Below, in pieces: positions 31,861 through 43,880 of a stretch of DNA of 64,000 nucleotides. Within the stretch, counting starts at the first letter, position 1. Every line of letters starts with the position of its first letter. The notes under the pieces are model-generated. The model searched no databases, had not been told where the DNA came from, and worked only from the letters and a program-made list of their open reading frames with translations. This DNA is from Vandiemenella viatica (Eukaryota; Arthropoda; Insecta; Orthoptera; Morabidae): NCBI GenBank assembly GCA_031002005.1, contig JARYHS010009186.1:256213199-256277198 (forward strand), given 5' to 3'. Position numbers and translations under genes: made by a program.

Positions 31861-32648
31861 TTAGCAGACTGCAATTAAAACATACTGAGGGTATGTAACA
31901 TAATTATACCTCTCTCTATATGCGAAACATATATTTTTATTGCCAATGGGTTTTCAGTAGCGTTTCGTGCGTAAATTAAATTTTTCTTCGTAAATAACTG
32001 AATTTCACGTTTTCGTATTTCATCCCCTGCATTTCCTTATCTAATTTACTTTTGTTTTCAAGATGTATTTTGACCTAATTGTTTTACATGTGTTAACCTC
32101 TTACACACTTCCTGCAACTGGTTCATATCGTTCAATAATTTCTGTACGACCTTAGTTCTACGAGTTAAAAGGAAAATATCAACCAATCCCAGCATGTGCA
32201 CTTGTGCAGCCTGCCTTAATCTTTACTACTCGTTGAAAATTTTGTCCTCATTTTTGTTCTTACGCCGTAGTTCACAGTGCACTGCACTATCGTGGTGTGT
32301 ATATAGTAGTAGTTTATTTGTGTTTATTAGTAATTGTTTTATTTGTGTTGTTCATTTTTGTATTTTTGCTCACAGTTATTTTAAGCTCTGTCGTGGGTGG
32401 ACCTGCAGTTTAACGTGGAATTCTAACAACGGAACGTCCTGGCGTAGCTCATAATTCATAAAAATCTAAACCCTGGATCTGAACTTGATAGCTCCTCGAG
32501 TGATGCCTGTCTTACACACTAAACAAGGATCTCGTCGACCTCACAGCAGTCGGGGTGTGATGGGAATCGCAAGGCTGGTCGTTGCTTGCAAATGATGAGC
32601 AAAGCTTTCACTCTACAAGCCTTAGGCGAAGTTCTCCCTCGAGAGCAG
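31861..32648. other. Unassigned DNA
   Basis: A short tract at about 32400-32445 ('cagtttaacgtggaattcta') is similar to the body of SINE group C and may be a small fragment. Nothing else is recognised. Confidence 0.4.
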
Positions 32649-32649
32649 T

Positions 32650-32745
32650 TACCCCTAAGGCCGCCATTACACTGTAAAAGATCTTTGTCAAAGATCTTTG
32701 ATAAAATATATTTTATAAAATATTTTACAGTGTAACGGGGCATAT
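32650..32745. repeat. Small inverted repeat, MITE-like
   Basis: The arms 'cattacactgtaaaa' and 'ttttacagtgtaacg' enclose an AT-rich centre with a further palindrome (caaagatctttg repeated). It looks like a hairpin-forming MITE or its remnant. The following tract (32750-32815) continues with similar 'aaagatttc' and 'ttataaaat' motifs. Confidence 0.5.
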
Positions 32746-34103
32746 TTTGTAAAAGATTTCTTTTATAAAATTTCTTTTACGAAATGTAAAACGTTGGCAT
32801 TACATTTTATAAATGATTTCACCAACCTGTAAACGTAAACAAAGAAAATGCGCAAGGGACGTTACCAAAGTTGGTTCTGACTGCTGAATCCACGAAAATC
32901 TTTATTTCTGAGTATGTACAGAAGGAAATGTTGTAAAGTCAGAAACATGTAGACTGTAAGATTAGGAATAAAAAGGTGAACACTTACGCAAAGTTAATTA
33001 GTGCTATGATAGAGGGCTGTACTGTCGAACACGTAACAAAGCAAATTAATGCATTAAGAAACTAATATTTGACAGGTTTCTGGAATAACAGACGGAATGT
33101 GCAGACCAATGCGTGTGCTATATTGCAGAAAGGCGTAGATCCGCCACCAGCAATCGAGTACAACACATTGCACATACACCGTAAAAATAACACTCCATAG
33201 TATATACGGGATATAATTCTGATGTAGAAATTTATGAAAATATTGTGGTAAGAATTTATTGGACCTATACTTCAGCATCGACCATAATTTTTATAATTTG
33301 CCATGTCCTCATATTGCAGCTCTTTCACTAAACTTTGATGAACTCCTATCATATCAAGTCTCGTAATCCACGGTCTAACCTAAATATGTTTACTTCTCTT
33401 CTTTATCTTCAATAAAATGCATATTGTGACAGCTGCACTAACTGCGTCTGCAAAAGCCTACAAGTTTACTTCATTTATTTCAAAGGAACTTTGAAGAAAA
33501 ATTTTATGTATTTATCAACCCTACTCCGATGCTCAGTACTCTACAGTGTACAAGATTAAAGATGTTTTGCTGTCCTAGTTTTGCGTGGCATTAATTAATA
33601 TTTGCATAAGGTCTGACATTAATATGCATGACACTTCTTACAAAGAAATGAGGTAATCTGAACGATAACTAGGATAAATAAATCATTAATTGCAACTCCT
33701 CAACAATAACAATTTCATATTTTAGACAATTCAGGTTGAATTTACTTAAATGACAGGAATCTTTTATATTAGTAATTATCATGAACGGAATTTCCGCATG
33801 AAATTTACCTCCAAAATCCGCAAGTTTTAAAGCGGAGGTAGAAAGTAGGTTTTGTTTTCATTGAAATGTATATATTACATACCTTATTCTTTTTTTTTCA
33901 AAAAAATCGGAGCATGGTCGCTTAGCTAAGAACACCGTCTTTGTTTTTTCGTACTATCCTGAAATAAGAGTAACAATGAATTTAATGGTGTTGTTATCTA
34001 AACGACGAATTATAATTACTTGAATGTAAAGAAGTGGCCATTCAAAGTAGCAGGTTATTCACAGTAGCGGCCCGTTCACAGTCCATCTTGTAGGAACTCC
34101 CTG
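32746..34103. other. Unassigned AT-rich DNA
   Basis: About 1.3 kb without a recognisable gene or element. Confidence 0.5.
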
Positions 34104-34106
34104 TAA

Positions 34107-34465
34107 AGGCGCTTTCCCACGATCCCTTGTAACGAAGGCGAGACGGGACGGGACGGGACGAATACTCAACCACACGCCATGGGAACAGGGCCGCCTCTGC
34201 TAGTGGAGACGAGACGCAGCTACCCACTCTGAGTCGGTAAACATCACAGGCGTGTGTAGCGGTGCGCTGTTGCCATCGGTTTGCAGCAGTGGTGCGCACC
34301 CCTTCTGTTGCTGTAAAGTGCTCTGTGCCAAACGACACTAGGCAACGTGGTGCGGAGGTGGCGGCGAGGTAAGCTAGGACTAACCTGCGGCCCGCGGTCG
34401 TCCCTACACTTCGGCTAATGAGGTCCCGTCTCGCCTTCGTTACAAGGGATCGTGGGAACGCGCCT
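34107..34465. mobile_element. PIF/Harbinger-like MITE, TSD TAA
   Basis: The ends are AGGCGCTTTCCCACGATCCC and, as reverse complement of the right end, AGGCGCGTTCCCACGATCCC. The inverted repeat continues for about 44 bp with one mismatch (CTTGTAACGAAGGCGAGACG next). TAA flanks both sides (34104-34106, 34466-34468). A 3-bp TWA duplication is characteristic of PIF/Harbinger. The inside carries a CGGGA repeat and no transposase. The minus-strand open frame across it is not a gene. Confidence 0.85.
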
Positions 34466-34468
34466 TAA

Positions 34469-35424
34469 GACTGCCATTGGATGCGTTCGCCCATTTGTAT
34501 TCCTTCAAAGGTTCCGGCAAGATGATCCAACCAGTCCTCTTTACTCGTACTTTGTCGCGGAACAAAAATGCTTTTCATCGCACTGGATGCTCTGTAGGAC
34601 GATGCCCCATTCAAGATCCGACGCGGGAGGGACCCGTGTTGCCTGGCTTGGGCGTCCAACATCCACACTACTCACTCTCCAACAAGAGTCCTGCATCGGA
34701 AAATCGGACCAGTGCAAGTCCTACATGTTGGACTGTGAATGGCCGCGAGAGAGGTGATGTGTGATGGCGTGCCGCCTCCACGAACTAACTGAGGCGGGAA
34801 CTACGCAGAGATAATTGTTTTGTTGGCGCGTGCGTAATTAGGTAACTAATTTCATTCACTTGTGAAATCTTTTCTATTTTCTTTGTTGTTAAAAGATGCA
34901 AAATATAATAAAATCTGGCGCTATTATGTGAAAATAGGCTATGCTTATGAAAAATGTAGAATTTGTGATAAAAAAAAGTATACTGATTTTAAGTTGAATC
35001 CAAATGCCGAGCCAGCAGCCTGCGGCGTCAATGTGGCTATCACCACATCCTGCTCGCCTCCCTGGAGTCCCGGGGGATCCTCCCTTCCCTCCCCAGCTCC
35101 AGTCTTGTCGCTGGCTCTTCCAGGAGTCGCCTTACTACGACCCTTATGATAAGTACTTCGGTCCTCGCACCAACTCTGTTATCGACCGAACACTGATAAA
35201 CTCTTCCCGCTCTTTGACTCGTGCAATATTTAAATAATTCGTTTCAGATACAGTTTCTCATTTAACGCACCATTTTATTTTACTTATATCTAATTGTGTC
35301 CAAATCATCAATTAATTCTTGAGTTTGTTTAGCTAATTTCGTAAGATTGCAAAAGCTTCTGAAAGTAGAAGAAGTATGCGATAATACATGTAGTTCTTTA
35401 CTTTAAAAATTTGAAATAGTTCCT
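34469..35424. other. Unassigned DNA
   Basis: A GC-richer stretch at 35000-35180 has overlapping open frames in two phases. It lacks a recognised motif and clear splice signals, so no exon is called. Confidence 0.4.
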
Positions 35425-35595
35425 CGACTTTACGCCTCGTCGACGTCGATGTCATTAGAGGCAAGGAACGGGAAGGTGCCAGGACATGGCAGGAAGCATC
35501 CCGGCATCCACCTGAAGTGATTTGGGGAAACCCAAATCTCGATGTCCGGACCAGCGTCCTTGCGGATGCGAGGCCAGAGCGTTACAGTTGTATTG
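35425..35595 (-). repeat. SINE group A, internally deleted
   Basis: On the minus strand a degenerate tRNA-like part, a shortened core ('gatttgggtttccccaaatcac'-like) and the 3' hairpin (gcctctaatgacatcgacgtcgacgaggcg) can be read. Several deletions shorten it to about 170 bp. Confidence 0.75.
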
Positions 35596-37679
35596 GATTG
35601 GTCGGTTGGGCAGATTAATTGCTTACCTTGCATTATTTAAATCACCACCTTCCACTACCTTTTGCAAAGCATATATATTAATTTCAGGAAACAGAGGTGA
35701 AACCATTACCTCTGTTATTAGTATTTGAAAAGGTCCTAAAATTATGGTTTATTTGGTACTCATGAATGCTTACAGACAGAGGTATATTTATCATTAATCT
35801 TAAGCATCTGTCTGTGCAAAATACAATTCAGTGCAATACCTCGTCTTACAGATGCGAAATAGCAAACAAACAATTATTGTTATTTGAAGCTAAGAATTTG
35901 CAATACGTGTACATTACAAAGAGTTACAAATTCCATATGCAACTGAAGCAAAAACTCTCTTATGCATAATGAGAGCGATTCTTGTATTACAATGATAACA
36001 AGAAAACATCAGATTTAACTGGATTACATAGGGTGCCAGGGAGTTAATTTGTTCCCACAAATAATAGTTATTGAAAGTTTCCAAACATGGAAGTCAGTCT
36101 TTCAATTCAAACTGGATAAAGAAAACCAAAAAGCACTCGGCTTTTAGACACAACTAGCTCAGGAATTAGTGTCCGGCGGCATAAGAACTCACACTCATCA
36201 GTCCGTTAAAGGGCTGTCTCAATGATTCGTCTGAGTACACACTGTTTCTGGAGGTATAATTACCGTGTCTGTCTGGCTGCACGAAGCGTCACAACAAGAG
36301 CGCTATCGTCACTCAAACAGCGCACCTGTCCAGGTATTGCAAGGCACTTGTCACGTCAACCAGCACAAGTGACAATATCGATCGCACTTGGCGCTCAGTC
36401 ATCGAAGCCTCCAGAACGAAATCATCCGCACTACTCTGGCAAGCAGTAGCCAGGGCGATCGTTCTGGATGAAGTGACCTCTTCTCGCCTCTCAGAGCTCG
36501 TCTCTCTCCTCCTCGCCGTGTATCATGGAAAAAACAAAATTTGTAATATTTCCAATCACGTGAGGAAATAAACACATCCGATTAGCTTCGCAAAAATATC
36601 CCCTCTTGCCGGTTAATACATTGCCTCTCATTTGCTAAGAGTCTTCGGGTTTTGTCGGGATTGTTCGGGAGGATATGTAGGAATAATTTTCCCGAGACAC
36701 CGAGCAAACGCTCATTCAAGGATTCCATCCACAAAATTCCCAGCGTCCAGAGCCTTTCTCACCGGTATCAGCGTCAGAGATAATCCCCTCATTGTCTCTA
36801 TCTACCGGTCACTTCCGGCTTAGTCAGAGTGTCGCTCACGCTAACACAACTCTTAGCTAGACGCGGATTTCTGCCTCCAGCTCGAAAAAGAATACCTATT
36901 TATTTCTTATGTTTATTAAATCAAACAATAATTAATTTAAATTGTACGAGATGACCCATCTAGTCATCTTATTACATAACCAACGACACTGAATTTATTG
37001 GCAAGGTGTTGAATTCGGACAACAACCTAGGAGCCTTAAGTTATTACTCAAACAGTGAACTTAATAATAAAATTTTTGTTTCTCAATCTTTTTCTGTGTA
37101 TTTTCTTTCATAACAGGGGGTGCAAGTGCATTCCCTTGCACCCCACTCCCGGCGCCCAAGCATGGAAGTCGTTGAACATTAACTTACCAGAGCGTTACTA
37201 TGCTTACCTAATGGACGATTCCTATGTTGCGCCCATACATCTATACAAGTGAAAAACGTGGAAAATAAATAGTTTGGGAGCTTCGTTATCCGCATCAAGA
37301 AAGCGAATCATGAGAGAAGCAGACAAAGCGTAAAAGCGGATCACGATAAACGGAATGTCGGTTGTTGTAGTATCTGTTAATTCCTGAGTGTCACGTGGTC
37401 GATAGCGAGGCGGCCCGCGGCCACTTGTTTGGTCTGAGTAACCTGCGTGTCTGGACACGCCTGCACGCGACGGGCACAGAGTCATCTTACGTGGCGTCCA
37501 GTCGGATGGTGTCGAGAAAACACAACGTTTCGACAGCTGGCTCCGCTGTTTCCATCATGCGTTGCAATGCTGCGCTTAATTGCAACTCTACTCTGACTGC
37601 CTCTTGTCTATCTTTTAACTGCGGAAACTCCAAAAACTACGGCAGCCTTCCTGCTATCTACTGCTCGCTTCTGATCTTT
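35596..37679. other. Unassigned DNA with one Penelope-end-like tract
   Basis: I see no gene. At 37515-37565 the minus strand reads 'gatggaaacagcggagccag' followed by 'ctgtcgaaacgttgtg', resembling the terminal region of Penelope-like elements (compare 49375-49450 and 54050-54100). The rest is unassigned. Confidence 0.4.
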
Positions 37680-38105
37680 TTTGCTATCATCAGTCTTTCG
37701 ACTGGTTTGATGCAATACTCGATCCCTTTCTATCTTGTGCTAACCTCTTCATCTCCACGTATCCCTTACAACTCACGTCCTCAATTATTTGCTTCATATA
37801 TTATAATCTCTGTCTCCCTCTGCAGTTCTTACCTTCGACCGTTCTCTCCACCAGCAAATTAACCAATCCAGCATGCCTCAATATATGACCTACCAGCCTG
37901 TCTCTTCTTTCTGTAAGCTTCTTCCACAAACTTCTTTCTTCACCCATCATTACCAAAACTCGTTCATTTCTTACTTTGTCTGTCCACTTAATTTTCAGCA
38001 TTCTTCTGTAGCACCACATTTCAAATGCTTCAATTTTCCTGCTTTCCGATATTCCTAAAGTCCATGTTTTGCTACGGTGAAGTGCTGTGCTCCACACATA
38101 GATGT
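37680..38105 (-). pseudogene. RTE-like LINE 3' end
   Basis: The minus strand encodes 'MWSTALHRSKTWTLGISESRKIEAFEMWCYRRMLKIKWTDKVRNERVLVMMGEERSLWKKL' in part and 'RRDRLVGHILRHAGLVNLLVERTVEGKNCRGRQRL', nearly parallel to 17450-17950. It ends in the same 3' hairpin motif (cagtcgaaagactg). It is 5'-truncated just after the RT domain. The common truncation point of the two copies is at about the WSTAL block. Confidence 0.8.
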
Positions 38106-39604
38106 TTAAAAAGTTAAGATTTACTAAAAAGTTTAGGCAGATGAGGTAAGACGTGATGTGTCAGATACAAAGTGTGCACACGTTTGAGGATTGCACGATC
38201 CTCACGATGCAGTATATTTGCAGCCGACCACTGCAGCGCATTGCAAGTGACGACGGCCGTACTTTAAGCGAGTAAAAAAATGGAAGACTGCTCTTATATA
38301 CGACATGAGTGTTGGAATGTTGTCGCAGTTATACTCGTGGTTAGGTCACTATACATACTGTGAACCTCCTGCGCACTCACTATTTACAGATTCTTTCTCT
38401 GAAGGCCGCCAACCAACAATAAGTTGGTAAATGAAATGAAAATGCACTTTATGGTTTAAAACACACGCATTTAATAGGTAATACTACAATATCGCTCCAA
38501 CTCTCAATCTTTATGAAAGTTCATTATCAGTACTTCAATTCTTTACGATTACAGGTTATGCCTCTGATAAATTTAGACTGAAAGCATGCACTCTTCTCAT
38601 TCATTCATCAACGTGCCAACTAGTTTTTATGGCTCGCCACGAAAACAATTAATAAAAACTCTGCAAATACTTTTATCCTTACTAAGTTTCCTTCATATCA
38701 CCAAAGAAAACACCTTCTACGAGATTAATTCATCATCAGAATGACTGAGCACGAACACGCGATCCCATCGACTTAACTGACTGTTCACTTTCACGACGGA
38801 CTCGACTACTCCACGACCAGCGACAGACTGACCGCCCAGAAGCCTATACGCGTCTTCCTCCCAAGCGCACCATGCTACCGAATTTGAGTTTACACCCCCG
38901 AGCACAATGTCCCGCGGATGCTGACGTCACTAGACGACCATCAGTATTTCGATATTTACAAACCATGCTTTAAAACTGGGCTCTACTTCTCTGAGCCCAT
39001 GGAAATGGCGGATACTGACGTCACAAGACGACCATGTCAACCACCACTATTTAAAACTTTTACCAACCATTCTTTCCCCATATTAAATTAAATTCCAAAA
39101 TAATGGGGAAGTGCAGTTAACCCGTTACAACATGTTTCCAAAGGATTAGCAGGAAAAAAAGATTCAGTTTAGCTATTCAACCAGCATGAGATACTGAAAT
39201 CACGGATTCGAAGTTGGGGTAAGTGCCAACTTTCGCCGAAGGCCGAAGAACGTAGGAAATAGCTACCAACAGCAAGTGCCACACAGCAGCAGTATATTAG
39301 TGGACTGCAATGAGGATACGGTTTAAAATAACACGTGGAATCGATATAAACAAGATTGTTGAGTTCGGAGAGAGAAGTCGCTCCATCAGTTGGGTCCAGC
39401 ATCTAAGCCTACAGTAGTAGCACTTTATCACTCAGGTCAACAGTCAACAGGTTGCATAGTCAGCAGTCAGGATGAAGCCCTGAGGGCACACCCTCAGCGG
39501 AACCGCCATGTCTCCTCAGTACACACAAGATGTCTACACGCAAATTGAGTCAAACTGTAAATATTTGATTTTTTTCAATTTTTTTTACAAAGGTTAATGA
39601 CACG
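38106..39604. other. Unassigned DNA with a local direct repeat
   Basis: At 38915-39070, two diverged direct copies of a ~60-bp unit ('gacgtcactagacgaccat' / 'gacgtcacaagacgaccat', each followed by 'tttacaaaccat'-like sequence) are about 85 bp apart. No gene is visible. Confidence 0.45.
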
Positions 39605-39609
39605 CCAGT

Positions 39610-40015
39610 GCAACAGAATTTTGTTTTATTCTTTGCGTAAGGAGTATACTCTATTTCCAGAGCATCATCAGCGACATATGCGACTTTTTTTATTTGATGC
39701 TCTCATAGTCAGGGTTGGTTCTCCGTGTAGGTTTTAGCAGGATTCATTCTGGAATGTTCTTAAGATACACAGCACTACACTGCACCCACCAAACTACACA
39801 GTATCAGTATTAAATTTACTATCATTATCGCTTTCAAAACATGAGTGTAAACACCACGCCATGTTTCTCACAAGTCGTGCTAAAACCTACACGGAGAAGC
39901 ACACCCTGGCTATGAGAGCATAAAATAAAAAAGTCAGATATGTCGCTGATGATGCTCTGGAAATAGAGTTAAACGCGTACGAAACTAAGAATAAAACAAA
40001 ATTCAATTGCATCGC
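39610..40015. repeat. Inverted pair of a Penelope-end-like repeat
   Basis: The left arm (about 39620-39745) and right arm (about 39880-40005) are reverse complements at ~80-85%. Shared tracts include 'ctatttccagagcatcatca', 'gcgacatat' and 'ctccgtgtaggttttagca'. On the plus strand of the right arm, CTGATGATGCTCTGGAAATA ... ACGAAAC is hammerhead-like. The spacer is AT-rich. No TSD was found. Confidence 0.65.
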
Positions 40016-40439
40016 CATATCATCAATCTTTATTAAAATTGATTAACTCGCAATTGAGGAAATGGCCCACTACATCCAGTTGTTATTTGATTTTTTTTTT
40101 GTATTATAATAAGTGATTTTTTGTACTAGGCCTACTGTATATTCTCATTTGTATGATTTTTGTTTATGACTGCTGTAGGTCGCAGGAAAGAACCATAAAA
40201 ATAAACAGGTTGCAGGAAACAAAAATTTTGGAAACTAGGTTGTCAGCCGTGACTGTAAGCGTTTTACGTGAGTAGTTCGTTGCCTCACGCAATCTTCCGT
40301 TCTTTAAGACGGCTTCTGTAGACAAGTGTTGTTTCCACCGCAACGTATTCCGTAACCTTGAATTCGTCTCGAGTTACTCTACCCAGCGAATGTAGTCTTA
40401 TTGGGTTTTCCTGATATCCTATGACTATGTGATGCAGTA
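40016..40439. other. Unassigned DNA
   Basis: No named feature. Confidence 0.4.
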
Positions 40440-41945
40440 AAATGTGAAGAGTTCAGAACCATTAGTCTCTTATGCCACGCTGCTAAGATAATACTAAGAG
40501 TGCTAAATAGACGAATATCTAGCAAACTGACCATGTCAATTACTGAAGAACAGTTTGGATTTCAAAAAGGAAGAAGTGCAAGAGACGCTATTGGTTTTCT
40601 GAGAACAATAGGAGAAAGATACATCGAAAGGGAAAGAGATTGTTACATGGTTTTCATAGACCTGGAAAACGCTTTTGACGGAGTACAATGGGTGAAGTTA
40701 ATGACGATTCTAAAAAAGAAAGGTATTGATTGGAAGGAAAGAAGGCTTATAAGTAAGGAGTGAGAGTGGGCAATGATCTTACAGAAGAGGGAAAGATTGG
40801 AAAAGGTGTAAGACAGGGATGTTGTTTGTCACCCATATTATTTAACATATATTTGGAAGAAATTATGAAAAGAAGTTTAAGAGGTAAAGGAGGTGTATGC
40901 ATGGGTGGACGTAGGATTAGCTGCATAAGGTTTGCTGATGACATGGTTTTGCTAGCAGAAAGTGTCAAGATGCTCAGAAGAAAGTTAGAGACTTTAGAGA
41001 AATGGTGTGAGGAATTTGGAATGAGAATAAATAGGAATAAAACTAAATATATGATGGTGGGAAAGAGTAAGAACGAAATGATGATAACGCTGCAAGGGGA
41101 AATAATTGAACAAGTGGAGTCCTTCAAATATCTCGGGAGAATTGTGAGTGGCGATATGAGCTGCAAGAAGGAGGTAAAAACTAGAATAGCAATGGCAAAG
41201 GAAGCTTTCAATAGAAAGAATGCGGAAGGCTGGACAAAACCCTGAGGAAAAAATTAGCTAAATGTTTTGTATGGAGTGTAGGACTGTATGGAGCAGAAAC
41301 ATGGACGCTACGCAAAGAATATCTAAAGAGGTTGGAAGCTTTTGAAATGTGGGTATGGAGAGGATGGAGAAAATAAGTTGGTAGGACAAAGTAAGGAATG
41401 AGGAAGTGCTGAAACGAATAGGAGAGAAAAGGTCACTCATAAAAACAATAAGAAACAGAAAAAAGAACTGGATTGGGCATGTGCTGAGGAACGAATGCCT
41501 GCTTAAGACTGCTCTGGAGGGGACTGCAAACGGAGAGAAGAGAAGAGGTCGGAGAAGGACGAAAATGATGGATGATATAATGATAAACGGGAGATATATA
41601 GAGACTAAGAGACCGAGCGTGGTGGTATAACGGCTAGCGTTCTGGCCTCGCATTCGGGTGGACGGCGGTTCGAATCCCCGTCCGGGCATCCAGATTTGGG
41701 TTTTCCATGGTTTCCCCAAATCACTCCAGGTGAATGCCGGGATGCTTCCTTCAAAAGGCCATGGCCGAATTCCTTCCCATTCCTTGCCCCCCCATCCTCT
41801 CCCGTCTCTAAAGACCTAGTTGTTATAGGAGACGTTAAGCAGTTAAAAAAAAAGAGACTAAGAGAATGGCGGAACAGAGGGAGGCGTGGAGGGCTGTCAC
41901 TGTGCATGGACCTGCCGAATAGCAGAGAACCCATGATGATGATGT
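40440..41945 (+). pseudogene. RTE-like LINE, RT to 3' end, split by a SINE
   Basis: The RT begins at 'EEFRTISLLCHAAKIILRVLNRRI', then 'EEQFGFQKGRSARDAIGFLRTI', 'YMVFIDLENAFDGVQW', after a frameshift 'GKGVRQGCCLSPILFNIYLEEI', 'CIRFADDMVLLAES' (intact FADD box), 'FGMRINRNKTKYM', 'ESFKYLGRIV', later 'LYGAETWTLRKEYLKRLEAFEMW' and 'KNWIGHVLRNECLL'. The 3' end reads 'agcagagaaccc(atg)n'. Endonuclease and 5' part are missing. A group B SINE (41613-41852) sits close to the 3' end, splitting the final reading frame. The ATG-repeat tail is of the kind seen in RTE-like elements; the clade is inferred. Confidence 0.88.
41613..41852 (+). repeat. SINE group B, full length, TSD AGAGACTAAGAGA
   Basis: The complete copy has an A box 'gtggtataacggctag', B box 'ggttcgaatcc', the core, the hairpin CGTCTCTAAAGACC ... 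GGAGACG and an A-rich tail. The 13-bp flanks at 41600-41612 and 41853-41865 are identical. Removing the insert restores the LINE sequence, so it inserted after the LINE. Confidence 0.93.
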
Positions 41946-42681
41946 GACGCGATGTTCTGTGATTGCTTGAATTTTTTCTGACAAATGTTCATAAAATAAT
42001 GTACACTGTTTATTATTCCATCGAATGTCACTTGTGTGGGAAATCAGCAATGAATTATTTGTTGAAGACGTAAAGTATAAATATCTTGTCTAATCGGAAA
42101 AAAATGTCAAACACAGAGTTTTAAACTTAGCGACTACCTTTTGAGTTTTCGCGTACGGGATATCTACTATTAAGATCACTAGATAATGGAACCATCGACT
42201 CGAACTTGTCCGGATATTAATTACAGCGACCGAAGTGAAGATATTTAGCGCCGACACGCGTGGAATGAAGACAGGGACCGTGTTGAGGTAGCGGGTGGCG
42301 TGTGCACATGATATCGACCCGCGACACAATCTCGACTCGCACTGCTAACACGCCGCTCTCAAATACTCGCAGCACGCTTATCAGGTGGGTATCGATATCA
42401 TACACTCGACGCGGTGTCGATACACAAGAGGAGTCAACACAAAAACTGCCAACACGTACTACGAATTAGTTTTCTGATCTATTCTATCCACCGGTTTCAC
42501 TCGAATGCGTCCTGTTGTTTGCCTACGTCTCTTGTTTGCTCGTGGCGAAACGTAATATTTGGGTTAAGAGCAACAGTCGTGTAAATTCCGTGTGGCCAGG
42601 CATCCATGCGCAGGATTTACCTGTACTTTAGGACTGCGCAGGTTACACGGTGTGGTAAACCAGACGGATTCAATTCAGCCA
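41946..42681. other. Unassigned DNA
   Basis: A GC-richer stretch at 42180-42430 has no coding motif. Nothing else is recognised. Confidence 0.4.
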
Positions 42682-42930
42682 CCGAGCATAATGGGTGAGT
42701 GATAACGCTCTGGCCTCGCAGTCTGCAGGACGTCGGTTCGATTCCCCGTACGGCTATCCAGATTTGGGTTTTCCATATTTTCCCAAATCACTGCAGGTGA
42801 CTGCCGGGATGCTTCTATCGAAAAGTCACGGCCGAATACCTTCGTGTTCCTTGGCCCCAGTCCTTTCCCGCCCCCAACGACCTCGACGTAAGCCATAAGC
42901 CAAAAACAAAACAAAACAAAAACAAAAAAA
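42682..42930 (+). repeat. SINE group A, diverged, (AAAAC)n tail
   Basis: The head 'ccgagcataatgggtgagtg' and B box 'ggttcgattcc' are recognisable. The core follows with scattered changes. The 3' hairpin is shortened ('cccaacgacctcgacgtaagccataagcc') and the tail is built of AAAAC repeats. No clear TSD. Confidence 0.8.
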
Positions 42931-43074
42931 TCAGTTACGAGATGGCGACCAAGCAAGAAGACATCGCGATCGTTTTTTTCGGATTATTAATGGCGAATAA
43001 AGTGTAATAAAAAAAAAGAACGCAGAATCTCGTCTAAATATTAGATTTTGAAGAGTAATGAATACACCCAAAAA

Positions 43075-43322
43075 ATACTTTATTTTTTTATTTATGGCTT
43101 TACGCCTCGTCGACGTCGAGGTCATTAGAGGCGGGATAGGACTGGGCACAAGGAACAGGAAGGAATTCAGCTATGGCCTTTTTAAGGAAGTATCGCAACA
43201 TTCACCTGGAGTGATTTGGGAAACCATGGAAAACCCAAATCTGGATGCTCGGACGGGGATTCGAACCGGCACCCTCCCCAATGTGATGCCAGAGCGTTAA
43301 CCACTCAACCACCACGCTCGGT
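43075..43322 (-). repeat. SINE group A, full length
   Basis: The minus strand has 'ccgagcgtggtggttgagtgg' (A box), a changed B box ('ggttcgaatcc'), the core and an intact 3' hairpin CGCCTCTAATGACC ... GACGAGGCG with tail. The flanks caaaaaatac (43068-43077 area) and caaaaattac (43323-43332) may be a diverged TSD. Confidence 0.85.
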
Positions 43323-43332
43323 CAAAAATTAC

Positions 43333-43880
43333 TACAAGAATTAAGTTCAGATACAATAAACTACTGTAATTGCTTTCGAATGATCTAAGAAGTCTACCAA
43401 AAGTTGCTGCCAATGGAAAATACAAAAGAACACTACAGTTATGAGAGCTGTGATTTCTCCCCATGTAAAATTAACAGCTACCGTATGATTTATTGCAACT
43501 AGTCGGTCATATCAACGTCTTTTTCTTGCCATAGACAAAATTCAGAGTTGTTTATTTCAAAAAACTCTTCTGTCACTTCATTATACCTCCATCCTGACAC
43601 TATATTCGCACAATTCACTAGGCCTAGTAAAATAGCACCAAATAAACTCGTTCTGCAACAAAATTGAACTGGAAACTGTACGAGTATTCGACAAGACACG
43701 CACACGCTGCCACAAACATAACTGTGCAGGTTGAAAGAATTGTTTTCATTCCTTTCTCGTCGCTATTCCCGTGCAGTTTAGCCTGACATACACGCTGCGG
43801 TTTGCCTGCACAGGCAAACCTATCCCGTAAACCGTTATGTGTATGCCCGGCCGTATCGACATCAGCATCTACATCTATAC
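43333..43880. other. Unassigned DNA
   Basis: No recognised gene. The last part ('catctacatctatac') is the microsatellite-like tail of the LINE at 44642, into which the hAT element inserted. Confidence 0.5.

Noticed and set aside
34042..34338. 98-codon minus-strand open frame
   Set aside because: It runs across the left TIR of a TAA-flanked MITE into flanking DNA and has no protein motif.
34862..35237. Proline-rich open frames in two phases near 35.0 kb
   Set aside because: Overlapping frames with no motif and no convincing splice sites. Base composition alone explains them.
37395..37862. 155-codon plus-strand open frame
   Set aside because: The second half is antisense to an RTE-like LINE and the first half has no motif.
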